Below are positions 54,051 to 64,000 of a stretch of 64,000 nt of DNA, piece by piece. Source of the DNA: Ascaphus truei (Eukaryota; Chordata; Amphibia; Anura; Ascaphidae). The translations under genes were made by a program, and so were the position numbers. The DNA lies in the NCBI GenBank assembly GCA_036426205.1, contig CM071567.1:290595141-290659140 (forward strand), in the 5' to 3' direction. Position 1 is the first letter of the stretch. Each line of letters begins with the position of its first letter. The notes under the pieces are model-generated. The model did not search any database and had not been told where the DNA came from. It saw only the letters and a program-made list of their open reading frames with translations.

Positions 54051-55457
54051 TTGACAGCTACAGACCTGAAAATGATGCGAATGTTTATGAGACGGAGGAA
54101 GATTCTATTGGAGGAGAGGCTTGGTGATGGAGAGGATGTCACAGGGCAAGGAAGGGACAGAGACAGGGACAGAGACAGGGACAGGGACAGGGACGCGGAG
54201 AGGAGAGGGAGAGGGAGAGGGAGAGGGCAAGGAGATTAGAGGAGAAGAGAGAGGAGAGAAGTTGTGCATCGTCCTCGTTTGTACAGGGAGAGAACCATGT
54301 TAGATGGGATGAGTGAGGAGGAGATTATAAGTCGCTATCGTTTGAGTTCAGCAGCAATCTTAGCTCTTTATGAAGAGATACGGGGAGATTTAGATTTTGT
54401 GACAGCCAGAGGTCGTGCAGTCCCTGGGCTTGTTAAAATGCTGTGCTCATTACATTATCTTGCTTCCGCGTCATTCCAGACAACTGTGGGCATAGTGGGC
54501 GGGGTCTCGCAATTTACATTCTCGCGGGCCTTTACCCAGTTTCTATGTGCACTGAATAGACGCGCTAGGAAATATATACATTTTCCTACAGAGCACACAG
54601 AGTGGCTGGAAGTCAGGAATGGCTTTTATACCATAGCCGGGATACCATGATTGATGGGTGCAGTAGATTGCACCCATGTTGCTTTGATCCCGCCTAGTCA
54701 GAGTGAGCATGCTTACCGCAACCGTAAGCACTACCATTCCTGAATGTACAGGTGGTATGCGATGCCACAATGAATATTATGCATGTGGTAGCCAAATTTC
54801 CTGGTTCCAGTCACGATTCCTCTATCCTGAGAAACTCATCAGTCTTCCATGCTTTCGAAGAAGGCTATTTTGGACCTGGTTGGCTGGTGGGTGAGTACAT
54901 ATTATGATGTGTTAACAAACAACTCTAGTTTTTCTATGAACTGTTGAATGTAATAATGTTAACACAAATTGTATCATATTTGTGCACGATGGATTATGGG
55001 TGACTCAGGATACGGAATTAGGCCGTGGCTGTTGACCCCGGTGGCAAACCCTCAATGTGAAGCAGAGGAGAGATATAACGTGGCACATATATCTACACGA
55101 TCCGTCATAGAGAGAACTTTTGGGCTTCTCAAGACACGATTTAGATGTTTAGATAGAACTGGTGGGGCACTTCAATATAAGCCTGCTAAAGTGTCAGATA
55201 TTATAATTGCATGTTGCATTTTGCACAATCTGGCACTCCGCAATAATTTACAAACCGACATACATCAGGCCCTGGAGGAGGAGCGTCCCGTACATTTACC
55301 AGCTGACACTGAGCAAAAAGCCAGTGGTGTGGAGATACGTCGGAATGTCATAAACACCTATTTCTCATGTGAACCCGCTTTTCTGCCTCAGTGTAAGTGT
55401 CCATCTCCCTTTGCCAGTTGTCTGCTAATCTATGGCGGTTTCATTTTAAATCGTTAG
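54051..55457 (+). pseudogene. PIF/Harbinger transposase (copy 2)
   Basis: Exon 1 is about 54051-54890, exon 2 about 55000-55457. The N-terminus is Arg-rich (MFMRRRKILLEERL) and expanded by a GGGACA repeat into alternating Arg/Asp. A frameshift follows, then RYRLSSAAILALYEEIRGDL. Catalytic residues: AVDCTHVAL (after a TGA at 54648), PGSSHDSSILRN, and VIERTFGLLKTRF in exon 2, where the box after the intron reads GDSGYGIRPWLLTP. The donor GTGAGT at 54891 is good, but the acceptor reads TTATGG where copy 1 has TTATAG. AATAAA lies at 55622. More decayed than copy 1. Confidence 0.88.
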
Positions 55458-55629
55458 ATGGATTTTTGTTTTACTGATCATATGTATTTTTACTGTGTTT
55501 TTTATGTTGTACTGTTTAGGGTTTTGTTTTTTCAGAGGTCACATTACATGGTCACTGTGTCTAAACTGTATAACATTCTTAGCTGATGTGGGTTTGGATC
55601 CCCTCAGTATATGTGTATTTTAATAAAGT

Positions 55630-56389
55630 ACCATTAACTAATCCCTGGTGCGCATTTGTGCATTTTTTTACCAGGTAAGGAAGGAACACGCCGCAGGGGG
55701 CATGTTCCACGCATCGTTACAATATCACTCCAAGGACTGCTCATGGTATGTATTTGAATTCACATCTGTCATAAGATGTGCTAATCTCGATATAGGTATA
55801 GTTACAGGATGTATAGACATAACGTAATGAAAAAGATGTGACAATTGAAACATGTCATTTCTGTATTGTGTACGTGCGTTTAGCTACACTTGGTGGTTAT
55901 TGTGGAGTTTGTTTTAAAATCATTAGGGACTTTACATAACATGTAATTTAGCAAACGTAACAACATCCATTCATGCACATGAGCGCTGTTAACACTCAAT
56001 GCATGTTTGTATGAAAAGACCCAAATGTGTTAAACATCATTAACATTGCAATGTATGTGATTAGTTCTTCTCTCACTTCATCTTCATGTTGATTACTACA
56101 TTGTCACATGTGTATGTATAAGTCAAAAATGTGTGTTGATTTGACGTTCATCTAACATTTGTCAAAATGTTAACACCATTCCAAAGTATAATTCTTTGTA
56201 TTCTCAACTTTTCCTAAATCATTCAACACAGTGACAATGTAGTTAATCAAAGTTTTATTTCATTCACGTTAGTTATTCATAATGATCATGATCCTTTATA
56301 ACTACTGTCAACATATGAACATAAATGAAGTGGACATTTGCATACGCACACATTTCAGCAACATAGTGTGTGTGTTGTATTTTTTGTGT
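55630..56389. other. spacer
   Basis: No gene. A+T-rich. Confidence 0.5.
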
Positions 56390-57250
56390 GATGCATGTAT
56401 TTATTGCTCCTGAGGAAGCTGCGGATGCAGTGAAACGCGTTGAGCTAAGCTAAGGAAGGAGACAGAGTACAGCTGCATCACAACCTGATGGTCTGATAGC
56501 CTGCTCCAACCCCAGAGGCACTGCTGCTGCGGCTCGTCGAGTCTTCCAACCCCCAGATCTTCCCGTCCTCACCGGAAGTCGTCACCCCCAGGCCAGGAAG
56601 TGACGACAGACGCCATCCATCCGGCACCGGACGAGGGGGCACCCTCGAGGAGGGGATCTCTGAGTGGAGTGGAGGACGTTCGATTTCCCTCTGCCAAGCC
56701 GTTTGTGTAGCTGCCTTATATTCAAAGAAACCTTTATGTGAATGTGCTCATACGTTACATTGTGAGTACACATTTTTATGCTACTTTTATGGCATTTTGG
56801 TGTTACCTGGTACACACTATGTTTCCCTCTCCTCTCTGTATGAATGCGGTTGCTGTTCTGTGAGAGCGAAAGCCCTGGCGATCACACTATCCAGCTTACC
56901 ATCATCAGTGACTGCTGCATGCTGCTATCTTAGGCGGAGGAATATATTATTCAACTTCATACACAAAAAACGCTGTTTTTTATCCTACTTCTTGTAAGTA
57001 GGCGATCCATAAGAGCCAAGTTTTTCCTGAATTTTGACCCATAATTGTCTTTAAGTACTACACTATGATTTGTTATTATATGTTTTTTCCTGGGTGTTCC
57101 TGACGATCCTGCTCCCTTCCTGCCCTGGATTCAAACGTTTTGTGAGAGAATCAGTGTATATTCCCTGGAAGGTTGAGAGTTTTTTTCAGTTACACAATAT
57201 ATTATTTAATATCACTATCACTGTGTTTTAGCGCCATACTGAATCACTGG
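56390..57250 (+). mobile_element. Penelope-like fragment
   Basis: A hammerhead-like motif at 56410-56440 (CTGAGGA, stem CTGC-GGAT-GCAG, GAAACGCGTTGAG), CACCGGAAGTCGTCACCCC and CAGGAAGTGACGAC at 56571-56608, and TTTTAGCGCCATACTG at 57228. The core CTGATGA is changed to CTGAGGA. No RT ORF. Boundaries are approximate. Confidence 0.5.
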
Positions 57251-58951
57251 GTTTCATGCATGTATTTCTAACAGAAATAATATAAACCAACATAATAATG
57301 TTGCATTTATGATTGGCCTCACTTAGCTATGTATGTGTTGAACGTTTACTAATAACACTAAACTATAGTTACTCGTGTGAATTAAATGTACACACAAATG
57401 TTCATGGTTAAATGATCTGTACCTAACATTCATTAGCTCATGCATGTTAGGTTATCACTACAATTTAGGTGATAATATAACACTCTATCACCTCCCTATT
57501 GTTATTGTGTACGTTCAGATACAATGTCTACGAGTTGTTACATTCTTTGACAAGTCACACGTGAGATTATAATATATAGTAGATTCATGTGTTTGCTGAG
57601 TGATAATGTTGGTTGCATATATCACATGGCAATACATATAATGTTAGTAGAAAAGAAAAAAATATCAATATACGTTCTAACTTCAGTGCTTAGCAACATC
57701 ATTATGATAATTATGTGCATAGTAAATATTTGCACAATAGGATAACATTATGCAGTGATTGTTAATCTGCGCACCAATCATTGCAAGCATTGTTACATAT
57801 TTATTATAATTGTTGTTCGCTAGTCGTCACAATCATCTAATATAACAATTGGCCCATCTGAAATCATACATTTGTCCCATGTATTCATCCTCGACATCTG
57901 TGAAATACAGCAAACACATGATGTTCAAAGATGGCACATTTATCTATGTCTCAGCATGACAACGCTTAACACATCTCTATATGATAGTGGATATTCACGC
58001 ATAAGTTACGTATATGTTTAAACTGCAAGGATAAAACTACAGATACAGAACTGTCTCATTTTTCAAATCGCATTGCTGGCATTACTACTGATATGTTTGT
58101 TCCAATGCCTGTATACATAATAATGTGTGCGCACAACGTCTGTTGTGCGTGCACGTCACGAATGTGTGGACTAAGTATTAGCGCATGTGCAAAACGATGT
58201 GTACGCTGTGCGTTCAATACATTTCCTTCCATGGTGCTGTTAGCATTACGCATATCATGGCTGAAAGTTATGATATGGAAGCGAAACAAATTCACTTCAA
58301 CACACGTACATATCTAAACTTTGTAAACGGACGTGTGCCCATGGCAAAAACGGACGATCAGCCAATGAGCGAACAAAATACGTGTGACGTCATGTTAAGG
58401 CACCATGAAATGCATGCAAACACCCGTCCCACTGAATGAACATTGACCTCCAGCGCTATGCACGCACCGCCCCACCGACGCGCGCACATGACACACTGCA
58501 CTGACCATAACAATAAGCTACGGGCACAGCCAATACTGTTTCATGCGCGCACGTCAGTTGGGGGTGTGGCTTGCATCGGTAACCTTTTTAAGGACGCCTT
58601 GGGACATGACCAGGTTCCCACATCATATGTGGGCGACACTTTGTTTTTATATGTTGAATGCTAAACAATGAGGTGTGTGTGTGTGTTACAGTTAGTGTAA
58701 CATGTTGAAATTATACTTTAAAAGCGATAAGCATCTATGATTTAGGACTCCGTCACCAATGTGTACTAATGGTTCGTCATGTAGCATATTGTTATAGGAA
58801 ATAATGTCTTTGTGCACGCAAAATGTAAGGCTGTCTGCAATGTTAAGCTGTATACACTCATTTGGCTAACAAATGGTGTATATTATTAATGTACACATAT
58901 ATAATTTGAGTAAAGGCATAACGAAATTTGTATTTACCATTCTTGTAGAAG
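57251..58951. other. spacer
   Basis: No gene. 58130-58160 has CGTCTGTTGTGCGTGCACG. The CpG content rises at 58440-58600. ORFs of 73-84 codons lack recognisable motifs. Confidence 0.5.
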
Positions 58952-59598
58952 TCAAAACTGATTTGGCTGCAACTGCTCGCTCCAAGAAGGCACAACAGTA
59001 TCATCTACGGTTGAGGCAACCGTTGAATCCTGAATCACACACATCTCCATGAGGGCGTCATATGGATCTGCAGTGGCTTCTTCAAACAAGACATCTGGAG
59101 GTACGTACAGTTGTTGGTTGTTTTCACATCCACATTGGTATTGCCCATATAAGTTTGGATACATATCATAGTAGTTATGTCCATCTTGCATCTGGTCTTG
59201 ATGAATGGAGGGTGCAGGTATATCAGCAGGCGCGACAGTCAGTGCGGCTTCAGTATAACTGGTATTAGGCAAAAATATGCTATTTAACAGAAGATATGTT
59301 CCATGGTAAGTTTAAATGATGGTGCAACATGCCAGCATCCATATAGTTGATCTAGCCGATCATGGACACGCTCAAAACATTCATTTGCGGATAAAGTGAA
59401 TCGTACAGAAGTTTTAAAATTTCGTTGTTTGTCAGGTTCTTGGTAGTATGGATATTTGTTTTGGATCAAGTCATAGATTTTGCCCACGGTTGCCCTTTTC
59501 TCTGGCGTTGATTCGATTGCTTCATAAATCATAAATTTGTATGATTTACGTGGATGGCCGAGCAATGTGGAAGCTTCTGCCATTTCTTCTCTCTTCAA
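58952..59598 (-). pseudogene. forkhead-like winged-helix gene (Harbinger copy 2)
   Basis: ORF 59598-59284 (104 codons) is a complete forkhead-like domain: KSYKFMIYEAIESTPEKRA, TVGKIYDLIQNKYPYYQ, NFKTSVRFTLSANECFERV at the recognition-helix and following position, then LYGCWHVAPSF at the wing. The start is MKREEMAEAS or MAEAS. A second ORF, 59272-58952, carries the tail: Pro/Ala-rich, then HNYYDMYPNLYGQYQCGC, then acidic (LFEEATADPYDALMEM). The two frames are separated by a dozen bases with a stop, so a frameshift or short intron joins them. No stop interrupts the domain. It is probably the best-preserved forkhead-like domain of the four. Confidence 0.7.
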
Positions 59599-59929
59599 GT
59601 GTACAGTGTCTAAGTTGAACGCATACGGATCTCTGCTGAATGTGTGAATAGTTACATGTTATCTTCGCGGTTTGTTCCAAGGTTATAATACAACCTAGCA
59701 GTTATATGCCTAGGTTTTCTCCCACAAGAAATTTGTTACAATAATTGGCTTAAATTCTTTGGATAAGATACTCTTTTCACAGGAATTGAAACTTTACTTT
59801 CGGCTAAGCAATCAACATGTGCAAAACAACTTGACTCTTTTAATTAGAATAACAATGTGTGTGAAATCATCTACAGTGCTATGATGAACATATATCTGGT
59901 TACACTTAGCTAGATTTAACCATACACAC

Positions 59930-59962
59930 ACATCTCTCTCTCTTTGTCTCTTTTTATGTTTT

Positions 59963-59993
<31 letters not shown>

Positions 59994-60350
59994 CTGTTTC
60001 TCTCTCTCTTTGACTGTCTATGTTTGTCTCTCTTGATATATACATAGATATACATATCTATATAAATATATATATATAATTAGATAAATATATATGTTGA
60101 TATATATTTATATATATATATATATAATTAACTATATATTGTGTGTGTATATATATATAGTATGTATATATATATATGTCTGTGTGTGTGTGTGTGTGTG
60201 TCTATATACAGTATAAGACATGCAAATGAACATACAGTAATATTTTACCGTTGATATATATATCTAGATAATTATATATCTATAATATATATAATATAAT
60301 ATAGATAGCATATCTCGATATATCTAATATCTATCTAATCTCTATCTTTC
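59930..60350. repeat. TC and TA microsatellite cluster
   Basis: (TC)n at 59932-60015, then TA-rich tracts with ATAGATA interruptions and a GT tract at 60180-60202. More TA/TG tracts follow at 60508-60540, 60712-60750 and 60808-60860. Confidence 0.95.
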
Positions 60351-61371
60351 TACTTTGAGGGGCCTTTGTCTTAACACTTCATTACAGTTTATAACATTAC
60401 TGGGTGAGTATGTTTGAGGGCCTAATTGAGTCAGGTGTGTAGAAGTTGTATTTAACAGCAAACAAGGCCTCTTTGCAGCCATGAAGGCCTGTACTGTTCA
60501 TTCTGATTATATATATATATATATGTATATATTATATATAGAGTGCAAAACTAAAGTCATTGATGTGTGTAAATAGGCCTTGTTGTAATCATATTCAAAG
60601 TTTAATACAGCTGAGTGAATTAGGGGCTCAATCATACTGATACCATAATTTTAGCATACATTAATACCATACATTTATATCTCATTAACACAAGGCCTGT
60701 TTGCTGACAACATATATATATATATATATATGTATATGTATGTATATATATCTGCCACTGTACATAGATCTCTATTTATCAGTTAATATATATAAAAATA
60801 CACAGACACACACACTGTGTGTGTGTGTGTGTGTATACATATATAGATAGAGATACAGAGAGACTACAGATATATTCATACACACTGACAGATCTGTTAT
60901 TGTAACCAAAAATCATACATGATCACATGCCAACATTATGAACTATGAAAGAAGATTAAGGTAAGTAATGTCTTACAGAGTTAAGATACCAGAAAACATA
61001 ACATAAAAATGTATGCTGTTCTATGGGTACTTACTTAAAGTTGTATGACAATAATATTAGCATGAAATGACTATCTACATTACCAAAATAACCCACATAC
61101 ATCTCATCTTGAACAAGAGCTAAGTGAATGACATCTTCCATTAACATGCCAGTTTGTAATTATTGTACCATTAATCAACTGATGATTAATACATACTCAT
61201 ATGTTATCAAATATGCCTTCATTCAGTCAGTGAGCATTTCTAAACATTCAAGTGTACAAGGACATACTTTAATGTTATCAAGCATCTGTACATAATCATA
61301 CATACACTATGCATGAAATAGTCTGCATTAAACAACACCAGGACACCAACAAATTTAGTGAATGTGATTAT
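60351..61371. other. spacer with two related 120-bp blocks
   Basis: No gene. Phrases such as CAAGGCCT, ACAAGGCCTGTTTGCTG and AGTGAATTAGGGGC / CTAATTGAGTC recur around the TA tracts near 60420-60480 and 60570-60700, suggesting a diverged duplicated unit. Confidence 0.4.
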
Positions 61372-62786
61372 TTATTTTTGTTTATCCCTTTGAGAGCGAG
61401 TCACAGGCCTGCTTGTTGGCTGTTGTGTTTGCCTTTTCCCTTTGCCAAGTACTCTGGCCTTAACTGTATGACTTGTACTGGCCTGTGGCAGTTCTGTGGC
61501 ACTGGGTGTGGGCTGTTGCACTTCAGGGGCACTGGGTGTGGGCTGTGGCACTTCAGGTGAACTAAGTGTGGGCTGTTGCACTTCAGGGGCACTAAGTGTG
61601 GGCTGTTGCACTTCAGGGGCACTGGGTGTGGGCTGTTGCACTTCAGGGGCACTGGGTGTGGGCTGTGGCAGTTGTGAAACAGTTTATAAACATTGCAAGA
61701 GTGATGGTGGAGCACTTTCTTGTTTTGCTGTTTTAATTTTTTTCCAAAAACTGGTTATTAGTGATTGTTGCCCTAACTTTCTTTTGTGTGTCTCATTTGT
61801 AGGTGTTGGTTCCATATTTTGAACAGATGTAAGCGGTTGGATGTTGACAGGGACCTGCACAGAACTTGCACCTACTGTACCGGTATCATCCAGAACTGGG
61901 GAATGAAGAACTGATGACTCAGGAGAAAAAGTAGCAGCATGTAAAGATCCATCCTCTGATAGGGTAAAGTGGAATTGTTGTTCTCTTGCTGTACTCTGCA
62001 ACTGATTTGATTGGCTTACATTGAGAACTAGTGCTTGTAATGTCCTTTTACATTTTGGATTTCTTTAGGAACTTGGATGATGACTTTTTGAATTTGTGAC
62101 AGTTCTGATATTGACCTTTCATGCATCCTTTCATGCAGTGACAGCATCCTTTCAAGCACTGACATCATTTCTGAATGGCGACGATTTTCTTCACCCAAGA
62201 TTCGTTCTTCAGAAGCTGCAATAGCTGAGTAGGTGTCACGAGCAGGAGGACTTGAATGCTGGGTTAATCCAGGAGTGTCAACATCTTCATGGTCACTTGA
62301 GTGAATTTGTCCTTGAGCGGCAACATCTGGTTCTACAAAGAAAGAAAGACATTCTGAACTTCCATGGAACTTTCACTTTGTTTTCACTATAATGATAGTT
62401 GTTCTCATAGTATAACACATAACATGTTTCCATAATTTATCATTTGTGTCCAATTAAAAGATTATGCTTGAAGTAACAATGATGTTTCGACTCAGTGTGA
62501 AAGAAGAATGAATTACAGGTTGTTGTAACCTAACAACTCCTAGTTGATAGTTTAAAACACACACAATACATGTTGTCAGGAAACACTACATCTTCTGTGA
62601 CAATAACTGATGTGAAGTTCATTACATGTGAAAGGCATTTATTTTGCATGGCAAATGAAATTCTTCAAATGTACACATTATATGCGCTGCACCTCATACA
62701 CTCACCTTCCATTCTTGATGATGACCTTGATGAGCCAGGTGATGAGACATGTTCAGTGTCAGGTGACCCAGGAGCTGCAGGAGCAA
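61372..62786 (-). pseudogene. Harbinger accessory protein, coiled coil and PTPSAPEVQ repeats (copy 2)
   Basis: Exon at 62786-62706 (APAAPGSPDTEHVSSPGSS; ATATAG acceptor, GTGAGT donor), then the last exon from 62332 (TTGTAG acceptor) to 61372. The last exon has a helical region, SEERILGEENRRHSEMMSVL and ERMLSLHERMHERSISEL, ending VPKEIQNVK, the look of the C-terminal coiled coil of Myb-like Harbinger partners. A frameshift near 62045 follows, then a Ser/Thr region, FWKKIKTAKQ, a stop near 61684, and six PTPSAPEVQ-type repeats, ending in a basic tail (RPVTRSQRDKQK). A Myb-like DNA-binding part would lie upstream, beyond the window or in unseen exons. Confidence 0.65.
61496..61680. repeat. 30-bp coding minisatellite
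   Basis: About six units of GCACTTCAGGGGCACTGGGT plus GTGGGCTGTT, in phase with codons on the minus strand (ten residues per unit). Confidence 0.95.
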
Positions 62787-62819
62787 CTATATAGAAGAAT
62801 AACATCAGAATTTAATTGA

Positions 62820-63280
62820 CATGTGTACATAATTAACATGAAGTATCTGTAGTGGGAGTAGTTATGGCTAAATATCAGCATCACATAACGAAATGACAAT
62901 GATATGGTTCGGCCAATCTGAATATTATCCATCTTAACAAATGTTCATGTGAACCTAATCGGCACATTTATTTTAAACACCATACAACATACAATGTTCA
63001 TGCATGAATGCGTTGTAAAATTAAGTGTTCTGTTGTACATACACTGCATATGTTGTGTAGTAATCTAACAATTATAATGTACATCACTACCATGACAGCA
63101 AAGTTGACTCTGCTTATAATTCAGTACCTAATTGTGGAAATGTGAATGAATGTTTTTAGTGATCTGTCTGAACATTTAAGAGAAGCAGGTGTAGCGCTCA
63201 ATGTGGCTGACACTCATCAACACCTGCAGTATGTCGCTCACAGATGGTACTGGTGTGATAAGGTGGCGTATCTACACTGG
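62820..63280. other. spacer
   Basis: No gene recognised. It could contain upstream exons of the accessory gene, but I find no clear acceptor/donor pair around an open reading frame. Confidence 0.4.
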
Positions 63281-63664
63281 CGACACACTTTATTCGAGCT
63301 CGGCAAGTCCCACGAATTCGGCTATACCCGGGTGTATTGAGGTTTGTGACTGTTTTCTGCCCGAGTGCATTGGGTTATTTCCAGGCAGGGATTGAAGCAT
63401 TTTATTCCCGCTGGCTGCAATACTGTACAGTATATATATATATACTGCATTACAATTCATGAATTTATGCCATCTGGTAGACACGCGAAGCATTGCAGCC
63501 TATTAAATCCTAATCATTATAATTTAACAGATCAGCCGCCCGTCAGCCAGGCATGAACCCAGGCTGGGAAGGCAAACGCAACGGGGCTTGTCAGAGGTGA
63601 GGAGCGGCGCATTCCAGGTATCTGCCAGGTACATAGTGGGTATTTACTCGAATAAAGTGTGTCG
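63281..63664. mobile_element. 384-bp non-autonomous element related to copies A and B
   Basis: The terminal inverted repeats CGACACACTTTATTCGAG (63281-63298) and CTCGAATAAAGTGTGTCG (63647-63664) match exactly over 18 bp. The right two-thirds (63447-63640: TTACAATTCATGAATTTATG, GCATTGCAGCCTATTAAATCC, GCATTCCAGGTA) matches the outer flank of the forkhead-like gene in copies A (inverse, 3920-4080) and B (32095-32330). It may be an internally deleted derivative, which would mark the true outer end of that transposon. Confidence 0.75.
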
Positions 63665-64000
63665 GTGCAGTATAAGGTTAAAATAAGATATGACTGAACG
63701 AATGACTAACGTATGTTTTCATATATAGTGGCCTAGTGGCTGAAAGTTTTCAGATAATTACCATTTCAAATGAATGTGATAAACTTCTGTTCACCTTGTC
63801 AGCTTGTAACAGCTGTAGTCCCTCCCCCAAGACGTGACACCACCCTGACCTTTTATTTGATTCTACCACCTGTAAGCCGTCCCACAAGACTTGACCCTAC
63901 CATGACCCTGTGATCTGGCTCTGTGCCCGACCCACCCCCTCTGTTCACCTCTATGCTGTGATTACATATTAATTGCAGCTGGTTTCACACACCGGTACAT
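63665..64000. other. unassigned
   Basis: No gene. C/T-rich stretches with CCCAAGACGTGACACCACCC and a related CCACAAGACTTGACCCTACC 50 bp on. Confidence 0.4.

Larger units (their letters stand above)
52764..64000 (+). mobile_element. PIF/Harbinger element, copy 2 (runs off the window)
   Basis: The left end GGGGCCTCATGCAGTAAGCGCC at 52764 interrupts the gypsy 3 RT after CTA, matching the 3-bp target preference of Harbinger elements. Subterminal repeats of CGATAA/TTATCG type fill 52780-52970. Genes: transposase (+, 54051-55457), forkhead-like (-, 59598-58952), accessory (-, 62786-61372). The right end is not in the window. Later insertions include a Penelope-like fragment (56390-57250) and perhaps the unit at 63281-63664. 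Confidence 0.7.

Noticed and set aside
61496..61680. Regular 30-bp repeats resembling a CRISPR array
   Set aside because: No unique spacers; it is a codon-phased minisatellite in a eukaryotic transposon gene.
1..64000. Host protein-coding, tRNA or rRNA genes
   Set aside because: All recognisable domains belong to mobile elements; no tRNA-like or rRNA-like sequence was recognised by eye, although a covariance search was not possible.

Overview
The window looks like intergenic DNA from a large vertebrate genome packed with transposons, most likely an anuran amphibian. The reasons are: L2-clade LINE tails ending in an ATACAATACAAT-type repeat, Penelope-like pieces with hammerhead-ribozyme motifs, sushi-ichi-type chromoviruses with a chromodomain, intron-bearing DNA transposons with GT-AG introns, and many AT, GA and TG microsatellites. 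I see no host single-copy gene, rRNA, tRNA or CRISPR array. Species assignment is inference.

Layout. 1-3790: a truncated Ty3/gypsy chromovirus on the minus strand. 3900-10804: copy A of a multi-gene DNA transposon with a forkhead-like gene (+), a BEN-like gene (-) and an intron-bearing IS630/Tc1-type transposase (+). 10895-11407: L2 LINE tail. 13325-20040: a second chromovirus with two LTRs, interrupted by two short insertions. 20041-20825: Penelope-like fragment with a near-complete hammerhead. 21746-23520: internally deleted L2. 23881-25740: G-rich minisatellite region. 25848-32330: copy B of the transposon, inverted relative to A; it has lost the transposase catalytic exons but keeps an open 499-codon BEN-like ORF. 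32475-36888: inverted Penelope-like arms enclosing a Tc1/mariner and a probable solo LTR. 38819-50270: PIF/Harbinger region with accessory gene, forkhead-like gene and transposase. 51375-52763: a third gypsy fragment, cut by a second Harbinger element that runs from 52764 past the window end with the same gene set in opposite orientation. 63281-63664: a short TIR element sharing an end with copies A and B.

Main point. A forkhead-type winged-helix gene occurs in four places, next to two unrelated transposases: twice beside an IS630/Tc1-type transposase plus BEN-like gene (A, B), and twice beside a PIF/Harbinger transposase plus a coiled-coil, Pro/Gln-repeat accessory gene. Order and orientation are kept between the two copies of each type. 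The natural reading is that each transposon encodes a transposase, a winged-helix DNA-binding partner and a third protein, as Harbinger elements are known to pair a transposase with a Myb-like partner. I know of no description of forkhead domains in that role, but could not search.

Almost every coding region carries stops, frameshifts or deletions, so these are fossils; the BEN-like ORF of copy B is the exception.
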